Shown piece by piece: positions 1-10,200 of a stretch of DNA of 23,318 nucleotides (position 1 is the stretch's first letter; each line of letters starts with the position of its first letter). The notes under the pieces were generated by a model. It had not been told where the DNA came from. It made no database searches and saw only the letters and a program-made list of their open reading frames with translations. Location of the stretch: positions 1 through 23,318 of the forward strand of contig JAAMXP010002506.1 of NCBI GenBank assembly GCA_019693395.1, given 5' to 3'. The stretch comes from Ettlia oleoabundans. Lineage: Eukaryota > Chlorophyta > Chlorophyceae > Chlamydomonadales. The position numbers and the translations under genes are program-made.

Positions 1-86
1 ACCCCCACCGCACCCAAAAAACTCCTTCCACCCAGCCACCCACACCACACCCATCACACCCATCGTCCACACACGCGTGCTGGCAG

Positions 87-173
87 TTTGACTATCTGAT
101 TGCGTCGGTCGGTGGCCAGAGCAAACTTCGGCGGCTCCCGTCAACAGTGCCGTGCCTGCTGCTGCAACAATAG
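87..173 (+). CDS. Possible terminal exon of an upstream gene (partial)
   Basis: A CAG acceptor at 84-86 follows a long C/A-rich tract (1-80) like those before other acceptors in this window. From 87 one frame reads 28 codons beginning F-D-Y-L-I-A-S-V-G-G and stops at TAG 171-173. The residues R-L-P near the end are followed by a run of leucines and glutamines. I do not recognise the family. The rest of the gene would lie left of the window. The call rests only on a good acceptor, a polypyrimidine-like tract and a plausible short reading frame, so it could be chance. Confidence 0.3.
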   Translation, partial: FDYLIASVGGQSKLRRLPSTVPCLLLQQ

Positions 174-602
174 GGCCGGCATGCGCTACATTCCCAAACC
201 CCCACCCACTCCACCATGTGATAATACCGTTTTGGCCCCTTCACATCTACCCTCGGCCAATGCACCCTCTTGTGTGTAGCCAAGCCCCACCTGGAGCCAC
301 GTTCATGAAGCCATGGCCGCAGGCAGCCAGGAGCCGCCTTCCTCAAGCCACCACCAGTCAGGGCGGTTGTCACAACGCTTACTCTGGTACCGCTGACAAC
401 CTGGTATCTAAACCCTATAGACGGTCAGCATCCTGCACACCATGGGGGGCTCAGCAACAAGAAATAGGAAGCTGGGTATGAACGCATCTTTGACCAACCC
501 TTCTGCTGATGCGCCACACGGCATGCATCAAACCAGCATGAGCAAGCGACGAGCCAAGATGTTGGGTGGCAGAGTATTGATGAAGTGAGCAGAATGGGAG
601 TT
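174..602. other. Intergenic stretch, no gene seen
   Basis: Both strands carry short open frames here, but none resembles a known protein or has matching splice sites. The stretch probably holds the 3' ends of the possible upstream plus-strand gene and of the prenyltransferase gene, which would make them convergent. I see no RNA gene or repeat family in it. Confidence 0.5.
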
Positions 603-607
603 TTACA
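603..607 (-). terminator. Possible TGTAA polyadenylation signal of the prenyltransferase gene
   Basis: TGTAA on the minus strand lies about 160 bases past the stop codon at 768. TGTAA is the usual poly(A) signal of green algae. A five-base word also occurs often by chance, including in several introns of this window, so the call depends on position alone. Confidence 0.3.
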
Positions 608-715
608 GGAACAAAGTTATGAATTCTGCAGCAAGTTGGGTATATGGCACGAGCGACGGGCAAGCAGCGGTAGCTAACAAATTTACGACCATCCCCATAT
701 TCACGTAACAGGCAG

Positions 716-733
716 GCAATGTAGCAATGTAGC
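716..733. repeat. Short tandem repeat, 8-base unit
   Basis: The unit GCAATGTA occurs twice head to tail and begins a third time. A related AGGCAATG occurs at 714-721 and again at 734-741. It lies just past the stop of the prenyltransferase gene, in its probable 3' UTR. It looks like slippage DNA and no function is evident. Confidence 0.6.
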
Positions 734-767
734 AGGCAATGAAAGTAAGCGCAAGCAAGATCAGAGC

Positions 768-2859
768 TCAGCGACCCTCCAAGCTGGATCCCAGAGCAGC
801 CAGCTCCAACCGCAGGTAGGGGCGCTTGATGGGGTCGGCCACCGCCTGCCGCTCCAACAACTGGCGTGCCAGCCGCCGTGCTGTCACGGCACCAACTGCC
901 GCAGCCCGGGCATCCACTGCCGGCATTCCAGATGCGCTGCTACTTGCCCCCGCTGCTGTCGCCGTTGCTGCTCTCGCCGCCGCCTCCAGCAGCGCTGCTT
1001 GCTCTAGGAACACGTCCGCCAGCAGGCTGAGCGCGGGGGCGCAACCAGGGGCAGCATCCAGCACCTCCCGGCACAGCTCTATATACCGCGGGTCGGCTGC
1101 CAGAGCATCAGGCGGAGGGCTCAGCCCCAGCGCCCCCTCGGCTGCCGCGGCTGATGCCGCTCCGACCTCCTCTGCAACTGCTCCAGGCCCTTTGGGTGCT
1201 GCCGCAGTTGCCAACCCACGCAGCGCCTCCCATGCGCTCTCGTTGTGCGGCGCCAGGCGCAGCATGGCGGCAGCAAAGTCTACCTCCCGGTCATACACCT
1301 CGTGTGGTGGCCCCACAGCAGAGGGAGGCGCGTTGCGAAGCACAAAGATGCGCTGGTTCCAGGCTGCGGGGCAGGTGAGCCATGTACATGTGCGCGTGTG
1401 AGGAGGCTCTCAACTTGTAAACGAGCAGCAACCTGCCAGAGTTTAAGATGGCCGAGTCATTCATCTGGGCCACGCTGGGTTAGCTGATACTTTCAATGAC
1501 CAGGCGTTAGAAAAGGAAGTGGAGCGAGGAGCCAGCCAGAATCCATTGCTCCAGCCACAACCGGCCAGCACCAAACGTAATGAAGAACCAGGCGAACAAA
1601 CAACCTCGCAACCTCGCACAACGAGCCTCACAGGTTGCAGGCCTGAGTGCAGCCACCCACCCGAGTTGTTGCGCACATCATCGCGCAGCAGACGCTCGGT
1701 GTACCCCAGCTCAGCAGACCACAGTGCAGGGGTGCCCAAAGCCAGCAGCACGGCCTGGCGGTGCGCCCAGGCGTGGTAGTTCTTGGCATCGTGGGTCAGG
1801 CAGGCCGCTGAAAAATCCAGTTCCTGCATTGCAATAACAAATCTTGGTGGGTTGCAGGTTTGCAGGTTGGCAGCACGACTGCGGAATGGGAAAGGGGTTG
1901 GAGCATATGAAGGCAAACCAGGATCAGCCAGATCTCCTGGTAGAGGGCCAAGCAAGTTCAAACTCCCCATGAGTGGCGAAGGATCAGGTGTGAACCAGAG
2001 ACCATGATCCTACAGCCAGACGAGGTTGTTCATTCCAGTATGGCAGCAACCCCACCGCACCTCTTCAGCCTGCGTTGAGCCCAGCGCAAGCGCAACGCGC
2101 CGCCGATAGTTCCACAACTGGTAGTTTTTGGGGTTGGCAGTCGCCACAGACCGCATCAGCGCCTTCTCCTCTGCGGCATGTGCCTGCACACCGCCCAGGG
2201 CCTGCGCTGGGTGCACAAGGCAGCCATGAGCACCAATTACAACGGTTTTTCAAGTAAGACTGCAGCATCAGCCAGCCATACCCGACCACATATCATAGTC
2301 GACCTTTTTCTTCGGTGAGCATCCACGCGCAGTTCACAGCAAGCGTAAGCAACACCCGTCCCTATCGCCTACCTGCACACATCGCCACCGCCACTCCCAC
2401 ACGGAGTAGTTGGAGGAGTTGAGGTCGCGAATGATCTCGCCAGTCAGGTTTAGCACCCGCTCACTGTAAAAAGAAAACAATTGGTAGGGTTGAGCAGTAG
2501 GCCTGATACCCACCCAAGCAAGTTGTTCCAAAAAAAGCAGGGTGGGGGAAGTTGGCACCCAATAAAGCGAAACAGCAGGTGAGGTGAAGGGGTGGATCAG
2601 TGCAACGGGTGCCTGGCTGGCCTCACAGTCGCACACAATGTCCCCTGCCACCCTCCAAACATAGTACCAGCCGTTGGTGGGTCCACCTGAACTCATTATG
2701 AGCTACCGCCGCCCAGAAATAATCCATGAGGTCACCGAGCAGCGCATCACGCCCAATCTCCACCACGGACTCGGGGGTAGCGGGCGGCGGCAGCGGCTGC
2801 AGGTCGGCCCACTCACGCCGCTCGTTCATGGGTTGAAAGTTGAGGCTGCTGTCTGCCAT
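768..2859 (-). CDS. FNTA: Protein farnesyltransferase / geranylgeranyltransferase I alpha subunit
   Basis: This is the shared alpha subunit of the cytosolic CaaX prenyltransferases, which pairs with an FT-beta or GGT1-beta subunit. Exons: 2687-2859, 2373-2463, 2061-2201, 1661-1823, 768-1363, all in phase, 387 aa. The start MADSSLNF leads into the family opening REEWAD-like [11 protein letters not shown] (residues about 14-24). Helical PFTA repeats follow: [11 protein letters not shown] (about 75-85), [12 protein letters not shown] (112-123), [12 protein letters not shown] (147-158), DVRNNSAWNQR (184-194) and PHNESAW in the last exon. The lysine of DAKNYH matches the catalytic alpha-subunit lysine (mammalian Lys164). 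The C-terminal third has alanine-rich loops that mammals lack. Length is close to human (379 aa). Rab geranylgeranyltransferase alpha is less likely, as no leucine-rich repeats follow. Donors are mostly GTGNGG and acceptors end in CAG. Confidence 0.93.
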
Positions 2860-3003
2860 TGGGCTGACTGCGCTGCTTGTTGTGGTGCGAGGCCGCCGCT
2901 CACTGGCGGCTCATCAGGGGGTGCCGGCCTTGGTCAAAATGCGCCTGCCTCGCTCTTTGCAGGCCTGGGGACTGCTGAAGGCAACGTGCGTGGGCCGCTG
3001 CGA

Positions 3004-3555
3004 TCAATGATAGCTGTACCGTGGCGCCTCGTACATCCAGCTGCAGATACTTGGCGGCAGCAGAGCAGAGTCAGGCACAAGCAGGCTGGTGGTTTGGGCT
3101 GGCTGGCAACCTCGTAAGGGCAGGATGAAGGCGTGAAAAGTAAACTTTTTGCAAGCATGAACCTATGACGCACTTGTCAGACTCTATGTCAGCCAGTTTA
3201 GAGCGCAGGCTGGTAAGCGTCGCCTCCAGCGCAGCTGCGGCAGATTTCAACAGCGAGTGCAGCAGGTGAGAACTGGCAGACAAACGGAACCGGCGGGGCG
3301 CTAGTGCCGACGAGGCAGCCGCAGTGAGTCTGCAGCGTCCAAACCTTTTTGAGCGTTGTACCGTGCGAGATCTGCCTCAACGGTCTTCTGCAAATTGCCT
3401 GCAAGCCCACGGGTGAAGCGCAAACTGGTCCGGTGATCCAGCTCCCCTGCTGGGACGTTTGGGCCGACTACAGCTGACGCCCGCTCACCTGCGACTGTGC
3501 TGACCTGCTGCTGCGCCTGCCTCCTTGCGTGAGCGCTCTGCTGCGGGTTGGGCAT
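3004..3555 (-). CDS. Unrecognised small helical protein, tentative three-exon gene
   Basis: I do not recognise this gene. The proposed exons are 3362-3555, 3174-3272 and 3004-3040, giving 109 aa in phase. ATG 3553-3555 opens a glutamine- and alanine-rich head. Then come two amphipathic helical stretches: a DHRTSLRFTRGLAGNLQKTV part (about 41-60) and an SHLLHSLLKSAAAALEATL part (about 66-84). The C-terminus carries ESDNWMYEAPR and stops at TGA 3004-3006. This looks like a small coiled-coil subunit of a larger complex. Intron 1 has a weak donor (GTACAA); intron 2 has a good pair (GTGCGT and CTGCAG). Without the second splice the frame runs on to about 3071. The stop lies 145 bases before the FNTA start on the same strand. 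Confidence 0.45.
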
Positions 3556-4198
3556 GTCCCGGTGCCCGTTCGCCTTTGTGAGTGTTTGCAGACAATTTGT
3601 GTACTATTTTCAAATGAATCCAATCGGGAAGGGTAAATCCACCCCCTGGTTTGGCCAAAAGACGTGAAAGAAAGTTTGGGCGCACAAAACCAACGACTGG
3701 ACCGCCAGGAGCCTCTGGTATATGCATCGTCTTTTCCTTTAGATGTTTGACGAGCTTATGTATTGTTTAGGGGCCAAAGGGGACCCACATCAGTGCATGC
3801 AGCGCGCAACATCTTGGCGGCTGGCGGGCGCTCAAAACTGGGGCTCCTGTAAACTTTCCCGCGGTTAACAGCGCAAGACAAAAGTTATGTCGGTTTCGGG
3901 GGCCGACCTGCTCTCCCTGCAGGTGCGGTTTTGCTGCATATTGAGCGGCAGCGGCCTGCCCGGTTGCCACCATAACACTACGGTACGAAACTAGAGTGCG
4001 CATGATCGTAAAGGCTAGCCGCCGCCAGAGCACAGCTGAGCAGCCGCTGCCGCCAGTGCCGCCAGTGCTGCCGCTCCGCTGCCCAGGCAGCAGACACCCA
4101 CCTGCATGCACACGTACCAGTTGTCCCCCAGGGTGCCAGCTCCTTGCATCATTTATCATCCTGCTGCTAGCTTCTTTTCCCGATGCAAATCATGCCCG
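3556..4198. promoter_or_regulatory. Divergent intergenic region between the small gene and SDA1
   Basis: If both start codons are right, this 643-base space holds the 5' UTRs and promoters of two divergent genes. I see no clear TATA box. Open frames on either strand (for example 3485-3727 and 3767-4159 on minus, 3996-4361 on plus) resemble no known protein. An in-frame upstream ATG for SDA1 lies at 4106, and out-of-frame ATGs lie at 4183 and 4192. Confidence 0.4.
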
Positions 4199-4211
4199 AT
4201 GCAAATCATGC
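4179..4211 (+). repeat. Sixteen-base tandem duplication over the SDA1 start codon
   Basis: The segment CCCGATGCAAATCATG occurs at 4179-4194 and again at 4195-4210. Each copy has two ATGs. Because 16 is not a multiple of three, the first copy's ATGs (4183, 4192) are out of frame with SDA1, while those of the second copy (4199, 4208) are in frame. The first pair opens a 21-codon frame that ends at TGA 4246-4248, inside SDA1. Confidence 0.85.
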
Positions 4212-7200
4212 AGGGCAACATCAAACGCGACCCGGCAGGCTATTCTGACGAGTTTGCGCTGCAATGGCGGCACTACAAGGCATGTCTGGCGCTCTTCCTG
4301 CTCAAGCCCGACCAGCAAGCCGGCGATTTTGGGGATCTGGTCAACTTCATTGCACAGGTGAGGAGTTGGTGTTTGTGAGTGGGTGCTGTGTTCATATGTG
4401 GTTGTGTATGTGTTTGGCAGGATTTGCGGGGGGTTGGCAGGTAGAGATGCGGCCTGCAAGGCAGCCTCGCTTGGAAGCGTATGTCTGACAGGTGTCTGCC
4501 GGCACTTCAGAGAGCTGCTTTGTTAGGTGAAGCACAGCATTGGGGCCCGACAGGCTGCTGGGCAGCAAGGCCTTGGAGATGCGGATCAGTGGTGTTGGCC
4601 AGCCTGGTAGCATTGTTTGTTGCTGACGCTCGCCTGCCTTGCCAGCCCATCATTTGCCTGTCATAACGTGTGCACCTGCAGGTGTCGAATAGCTACCCCC
4701 AGGACACCGCCAGCTTTGCAGGCGAGCTGATGGATCTGCTGGAGAAGCACCACGCTGTGCTGGATCCTTCGCTCAGACAGGTGCGCATGCCGCGTGGATG
4801 TGGCATTAATACCGGCGGCAGCACAGCATGGAGCCATTGTGGTTGTCTTGAAGCACACAAGGGATGGAGTGTACAGCGTGCTGCTTGTGACTGTCTGGCA
4901 ACATCTCCAGCACCGCCAGTTCTTGAAAGACAGAGCTGTTGGGCAGTTTTTGCTGCTGTACCACCGGGCACTCACCGCCTTGTCAGCCGCCACCGGCCAA
5001 GTTTGTTACGTCCATGCATCCCTGCCCCCCCAAAAACACACACACACACTACACCACCACAACCACCACCACTCCCTCCACCTTTCCCCCTTCGCCCCCA
5101 CCCCAACCCACTTCCCGAGCAGACCCTCGTGAAGGCGCTGATCCTGCTGCGCAACCGCCAGCAGTTGGCCCCCACTGCGCTGCTGCCGCTGCTCTTCCGC
5201 CTCTTCCGCGTGCAAGACAAGGCGCTGCGACAGCTTGTGTTCCGCCACATCACCGCCGACATCAAGAACAGCAACAAGCGGCAGCGCAACGAACGCCTCA
5301 ACCGTGCAGTGCAGAACTTCATGTACAGGTGGGTGGTATTGCATTGGTTGATTATGTGCTGGTCTCATTACCGTGTTCTTTTGTGTCCTTTTGTGTCCAA
5401 TAATCAATCAACCCAGTGTAATCTACGCTGCATGCCGCTTCCGTTGGTTGTTGTGGGCCCGTCCCAGCATCCTGCACACCCCCGCGCCCTCCCACCCGCC
5501 ACCCGCCACCTGCACCTGCAGCGTGATCCAGGACGAGCATGAGGGCGCCGCCAAGAAGGGCCTGGCTGTGCTGACTGAGATGTGGCGGCGCCATGTGTGG
5601 CGGGACGCCCGCACCGTAAACGTCATTGCCGCCGCCACGCTGCACAAGAGCTCCCGCATCATGCTGGCCACCCTCAAGTTCTTCCTGGGGCAAGACGCAG
5701 TGGAGGAGGGCAAGGAAGACGGTGCGTGGGGCTGGATGCTGGTGTGTGTGTTGTGATGTCGTGGTGGTGCAGCTGTGCGGTAGCTGACTGGTGTTGTACG
5801 CTGCAGGATTAAACTGGGGGCGTGCTGGGCGCATCATCCATTAATTTCAGTAAGGGGGGCCAGCCCAGTGTCCTGCGTCAAAGTACTGCTACAGAGTGGG
5901 CTGCATGTCAAGAGGCTCCACTGGGGCTGGCCTTGTGCACGCCCATGTGCTGTGCAGGTAGTGACAGCGATGCTGAGGACAAGCCTGTGGTGGCGGGGCC
6001 TAGCAGGGAGGACATCTACTCCGCCTTCCACAAGGGAACCACCTCCAGCAAGAAGAAAAAGCAGGCAAGGAGTTTATTATGATGCGTAAAAAGTTTACAC
6101 AAAACCGGTGGTGTGCAAAGCATTCCGCAGGCTGGCAGGCTGCACGGCAGCAAGAGGCATGGGCAGTAGTGTAGCTGCTCGCGTGCCTGGCTGGCTGCCC
6201 ATCCCACTGCCTTCTGTCGATGTTGTGCGCCGTCTGCAGAAGAAGCTGAAGCGTGTGCAGGCAGCGGTGAAGCGGCAGGCGCGGCGGGAGGATGGTTCAC
6301 GACAAGAGAGCTTCGCGGCGCTGCAGCTGCTGCATGACCCGCAGGTGGGTTGAAGTTGGAAGTGGAGGGGTGTGGTGCGGAGGCTAATGGTGCGGTGTCC
6401 AGGCGGCAATTGCCCGGCACAGGACCCCCAACTGCCGTGTGCGTGGCATCACTTGCCTGCAGTGATGCCAAGCATTGATTGCTTGGTATGCAAGGCATCC
6501 GCGCAACTAAGCATGCAACAAACAGTCCCATCGAGACAGCTGCTTGGGCAGTTCTCTTTGTTGCCTGCGCAGCTGCTCTGCCTGTTCAAGAGAATACTGT
6601 GCACCTTCACCCTGCCCTTGCACCTCACGTTTGGTGCGGCGTTTTCCAACATGCTTCTCTTGTAACTGCTCTTTCAGCGCTGTTCTGCTCACCCCGCATG
6701 CCACAGGGCTTTGCGGAGAAGCTGTTCAAGCGGCTGCAGAGTGGGCGGGAGCGGTTTGAGACGCGCATCGCCATACTCAACGTGGTGTCGCGGGCGGTCG
6801 GCGTTCACAAGCTGCTGCTCCTCAACTTCTACCCCTTCCTACAGGTGGGGTGCTGGTGTGTGGCTAGCAGCAGCACATCCACCTCATTCAGGTGCTGGAG
6901 CTGTTTGATGGGTTGATATCTTGTTTGGTGTGTCGCGTATGGACTTCCCATGCATAGTGCTGCGCACCCATGCAAGTGTTACAACATGCATATGCAAGCG
7001 GCAGCGCTTCTGGACTGAGTGACATTTCCTTGTCGCTGATCTTCTACCATACCCCCTGCCTGTACCGCCCTCCTGCAGAAGTACATTGCACCCAGTCAGC
7101 GGGACGTCACCGTCATCCTGGCGGCGCTGGTGCAGGTGACGCCTGGCTTACAGCTCCCCTCCCCAGCATGTAGCCCCACTTGGCCCCAGCAGCAGTTACA

Positions 7201-10200
7201 GAGTGGGGTTTGCATTATCTACCCACTCGGGGTGAAGTGCCCCCCCGGCTTCTGGCCCAGCTCCAGATTACTTTATCCCTGAAAGGCTCCAGGCCCCGCT
7301 GACTTGTGACTAACATGCTATGACACCTGCCCGTTTGCCTTGCGCGTCTCCTTCTGGGCTGCATTTCATCCTCACCTCTCGCCGCTCCCTTCCCCCTGGC
7401 CTCTCCCCGTCAGGCATGCCACGAGGTGGTGCCCCCTGAGACCCTGGCGCCAGTGCTGCGCCAGTTGGTGGACCAGTTTGTGCATGACAGGTGGGTGCTT
7501 GCGGGCAGGGCAGTGTGCACGGGGTGGGGTGGTGGCTGGGGCATGTGGGACAGCAAATGGGCATGGGACCATGGTTTGTGCTGCCTCTCTGGGTAAACAT
7601 GATGAGCTTGCAACCCGCTGAGTTATATCCACAGCCATACCCAAGCCACTGCTGCTGCTGCTGTTTGGTTGTTGCCGCAACAATCTGCTGTCGCTTGATG
7701 GCTACCACATGCAGGGCTCGGCCCGAGGTGATGACCATTGGGCTGAAAACTGTGCGGGAGATCTGCGTGCGCTGCCCGCTGGTTATGACGCCTGAGCTTC
7801 TGCAGGTAAGCAAGCCGGGGCTGCTGCTAGAAAACCAGCAGTAAAACAAGACAAGGCGCTATCGCTCTATACGTCTCGGCCCTTTTCCTATCAGTGATTG
7901 GCCATTGAACACCACCATCAGCCAGCAACTGGTGTTTTGCTCTCAACCCCGTGTCTTGCTTTCACCTGTCTGCTTGCAGGACCTCACCGCCTACAAGAAG
8001 TTCCGGGAGAAGGAGGTGTCGGCAGCGGCACGCAGCCTTATCGGCCTGTTCAGGTGTGTGTGTGTGTGGAAGGGGGGGGGGGACGGGCGGGCGCACGCGA
8101 GCGGGCGGGCGGGCAACAAGGAACAAACCATATCCTCCCCCTAAAACAAAGTTGTCGCTAGTGGCAAGGCAGGAAAAGCTGGATGGCAGCGGGCAGTCGG
8201 ATGCTTACGACTTGTAAAGTTGGGAATCCAGCTGTAGGCTGCCAAATAGCACGCTCTTTGCTTTCTGCTTGCTCTATAACGTTGTGTCTGAGCACATACC
8301 TTGCTGGCTAGCCCGTTGGGTTGCAGGGAGCTGGCCCCCAGCATGCTTGAGAAGAGGGACCGGGGACGGGGCGCTGACGTGGCGGCACGCCCCATGCAGT
8401 ACGGCGCGGCGCAGGTGCGTTTTGTTGCAGTGTGCGCCCTGCCATGTACGGCATATATAGGCTATGGGTAAGTAAGCTGAGCTGATGCGTACAACAGAAT
8501 CCTTCTCCATTGCAAGGTGTGGGAATTGGCAAGCTCTACTGGGTGTCCACCGAATCCTGTTGCAGCCGCCGTTGGCCAGCCTCCACAGGTGGCATGCATG
8601 GCTTGCCGCCCTGCTCCTGTTTCTGAGGCACACGTGTGTAGCTGACACGGAATTCCGCTGCATGCTGTGCAGATTGCCACCCGTGTTGAGGGTGCGGATT
8701 TGTTGGAGGAGGCGCTGCGTGAGGGGCGGTTCAACAGTGACGGCGAGCTGATTAGCGAGAGCGAGGGGGATGGAGAAGAGGAGGGGGAGGGCAGCGAGGA
8801 TGGAGAGGAGGAAGTCAGCGGCAGCGGCAGCGTTGGAGAGCTTGGCAGCGGTGGGGAGGAGGGAGAGCATGGAGAGGAGGGTGAGCATGCAGCGGATGTT
8901 GGTGCCGGCTTGAGTGAAGACGACAGTGAGGTGGAGGAGGAGGATGGTGGCAGCGGCAGTGAGGGCTGGAGCTCGGATGATGAGGGCGGCAGCGGCAGTG
9001 GGGTTGAGGAGGGGCTTGATGGGGACGACTTGCAACTTGAGTCTGGTTCTGGGGAGGAATCTGGCGATGAAGAGGAGGAGGAGGAGGGGCAGGAGGAGGG
9101 CAGTAGCAGCGGCAGCGACGGAGAGGACAAGGCAGAGGCGGAGGAGGAAGGCAGCGGTGATGAGCATGAGCGGCGGAGAAAACGGTCTGCGGCGGCCACG
9201 GCTGCCTCTGCGCCGCTGCCACGCAAGGCGCCGCAGGCAGGCAGCATCCTGCAGCTGAAGCGCCAACTGGCAGCAGCCAAGGCAGGCGGGGGCGAGCGGG
9301 AGCAGCAGGGTGCGGCGGCAGCGGCTGACGGCGAGGGGGTGCCTTTAGAGTGGGGTCGCATCCTCACCGAGGAAGATTTTGAGAAGATCAGGCAGCTCAA
9401 GCACCGCAAGATGGTGGACGCAGCAATGCAGGTGGGCCGCTGGTGCATATCTTGCCGCTGGGGCTGAGGTGCTGGGCTGGTACTGCTGGGCTGGTAGCAG
9501 AGCTTGGCTCGTGACTAGTGACATGTGGGTGCACGAGTTGGGCTGTGCTGCTTGTTGTTCTAGGCTGTTGGTGCCACGTCAACCTTTGCCATGATACTTC
9601 GGGTTATGTTGGGGAAGCCCGTTATTCTGCTGGTGTTATGACTGGCATGTAGTTCATTTGGCGGAGGCTGAACCCATGCCCATCCTCATGCCGTTGCTGC
9701 CTGGCCTGCATTGCTCTTGGCGCAGAAGCACGGTCTGAAGAGCGCCAGCAAGCGTGAGCGTGCGCGTCAGGCGGCTGAGGAGGAGGCCGACGAGATGATG
9801 GCGCTCAAGGACAAACTGGCGGTTATGCACGAGGAGGTGGGTGTGGGGGAGGTTGGCTGGTAATGGAGTTTTGGGTTGGTACATGTGGAAAGAACAGGGC
9901 GGCGAAGATGATGGGGTCTGAGAGTTGGTGGGCAAAGGCCGTCAGCAGTATGATTTCTTGTGTGGCTGCAAAAGTGGTTCAGCGGGGGAGCATCTCCTCC
10001 TTGTACTCCAAGCTCTTGTTCCTTTGCCTCGATCCACCTCTCCCAACCCACCCACCCATTCACGCCCACCTGGTGCAGCGGCTGAACCCCGACGCGCTTC
10101 TTGGGCGGCACAAGCGGCGCAAGGACAAGGAGGAGCGCATGAAGAGCGTGCTGGAAGGTGAGGGGCTATGAAAGGGGTAGCCGGAGGGTTGACAGGGTTG

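Noticed and set aside
826..1401. Plus-strand open frame of 191 codons, Ala/Ser-rich
   Set aside because: It is antisense to FNTA exon 5, whose reading has conserved motifs such as PHNESAW.
768..2859. Rab geranylgeranyltransferase alpha instead of FNTA
   Set aside because: The sequence follows FNTA motif by motif ([27 protein letters not shown]) and has no leucine-rich repeat part.
3485..3727. Minus-strand open frame that could be an extra upstream exon of the small gene
   Set aside because: Its third codon positions are not GC-biased and it overlaps exon 1 of the tentative small gene in a different frame; it looks like 5' UTR.
3767..4159. Minus-strand open frame of 130 codons in the divergent intergenic region
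   Set aside because: No family resemblance and no matching splice sites; likely chance.
8462..9448. Minus-strand open frame of 328 codons, rich in Ser, Pro and Leu (and the overlapping 8274-9266 frame)
   Set aside because: It is the mirror of the repetitive acidic codons of SDA1 exon 13. It has no family resemblance and the plus strand is clearly coding.
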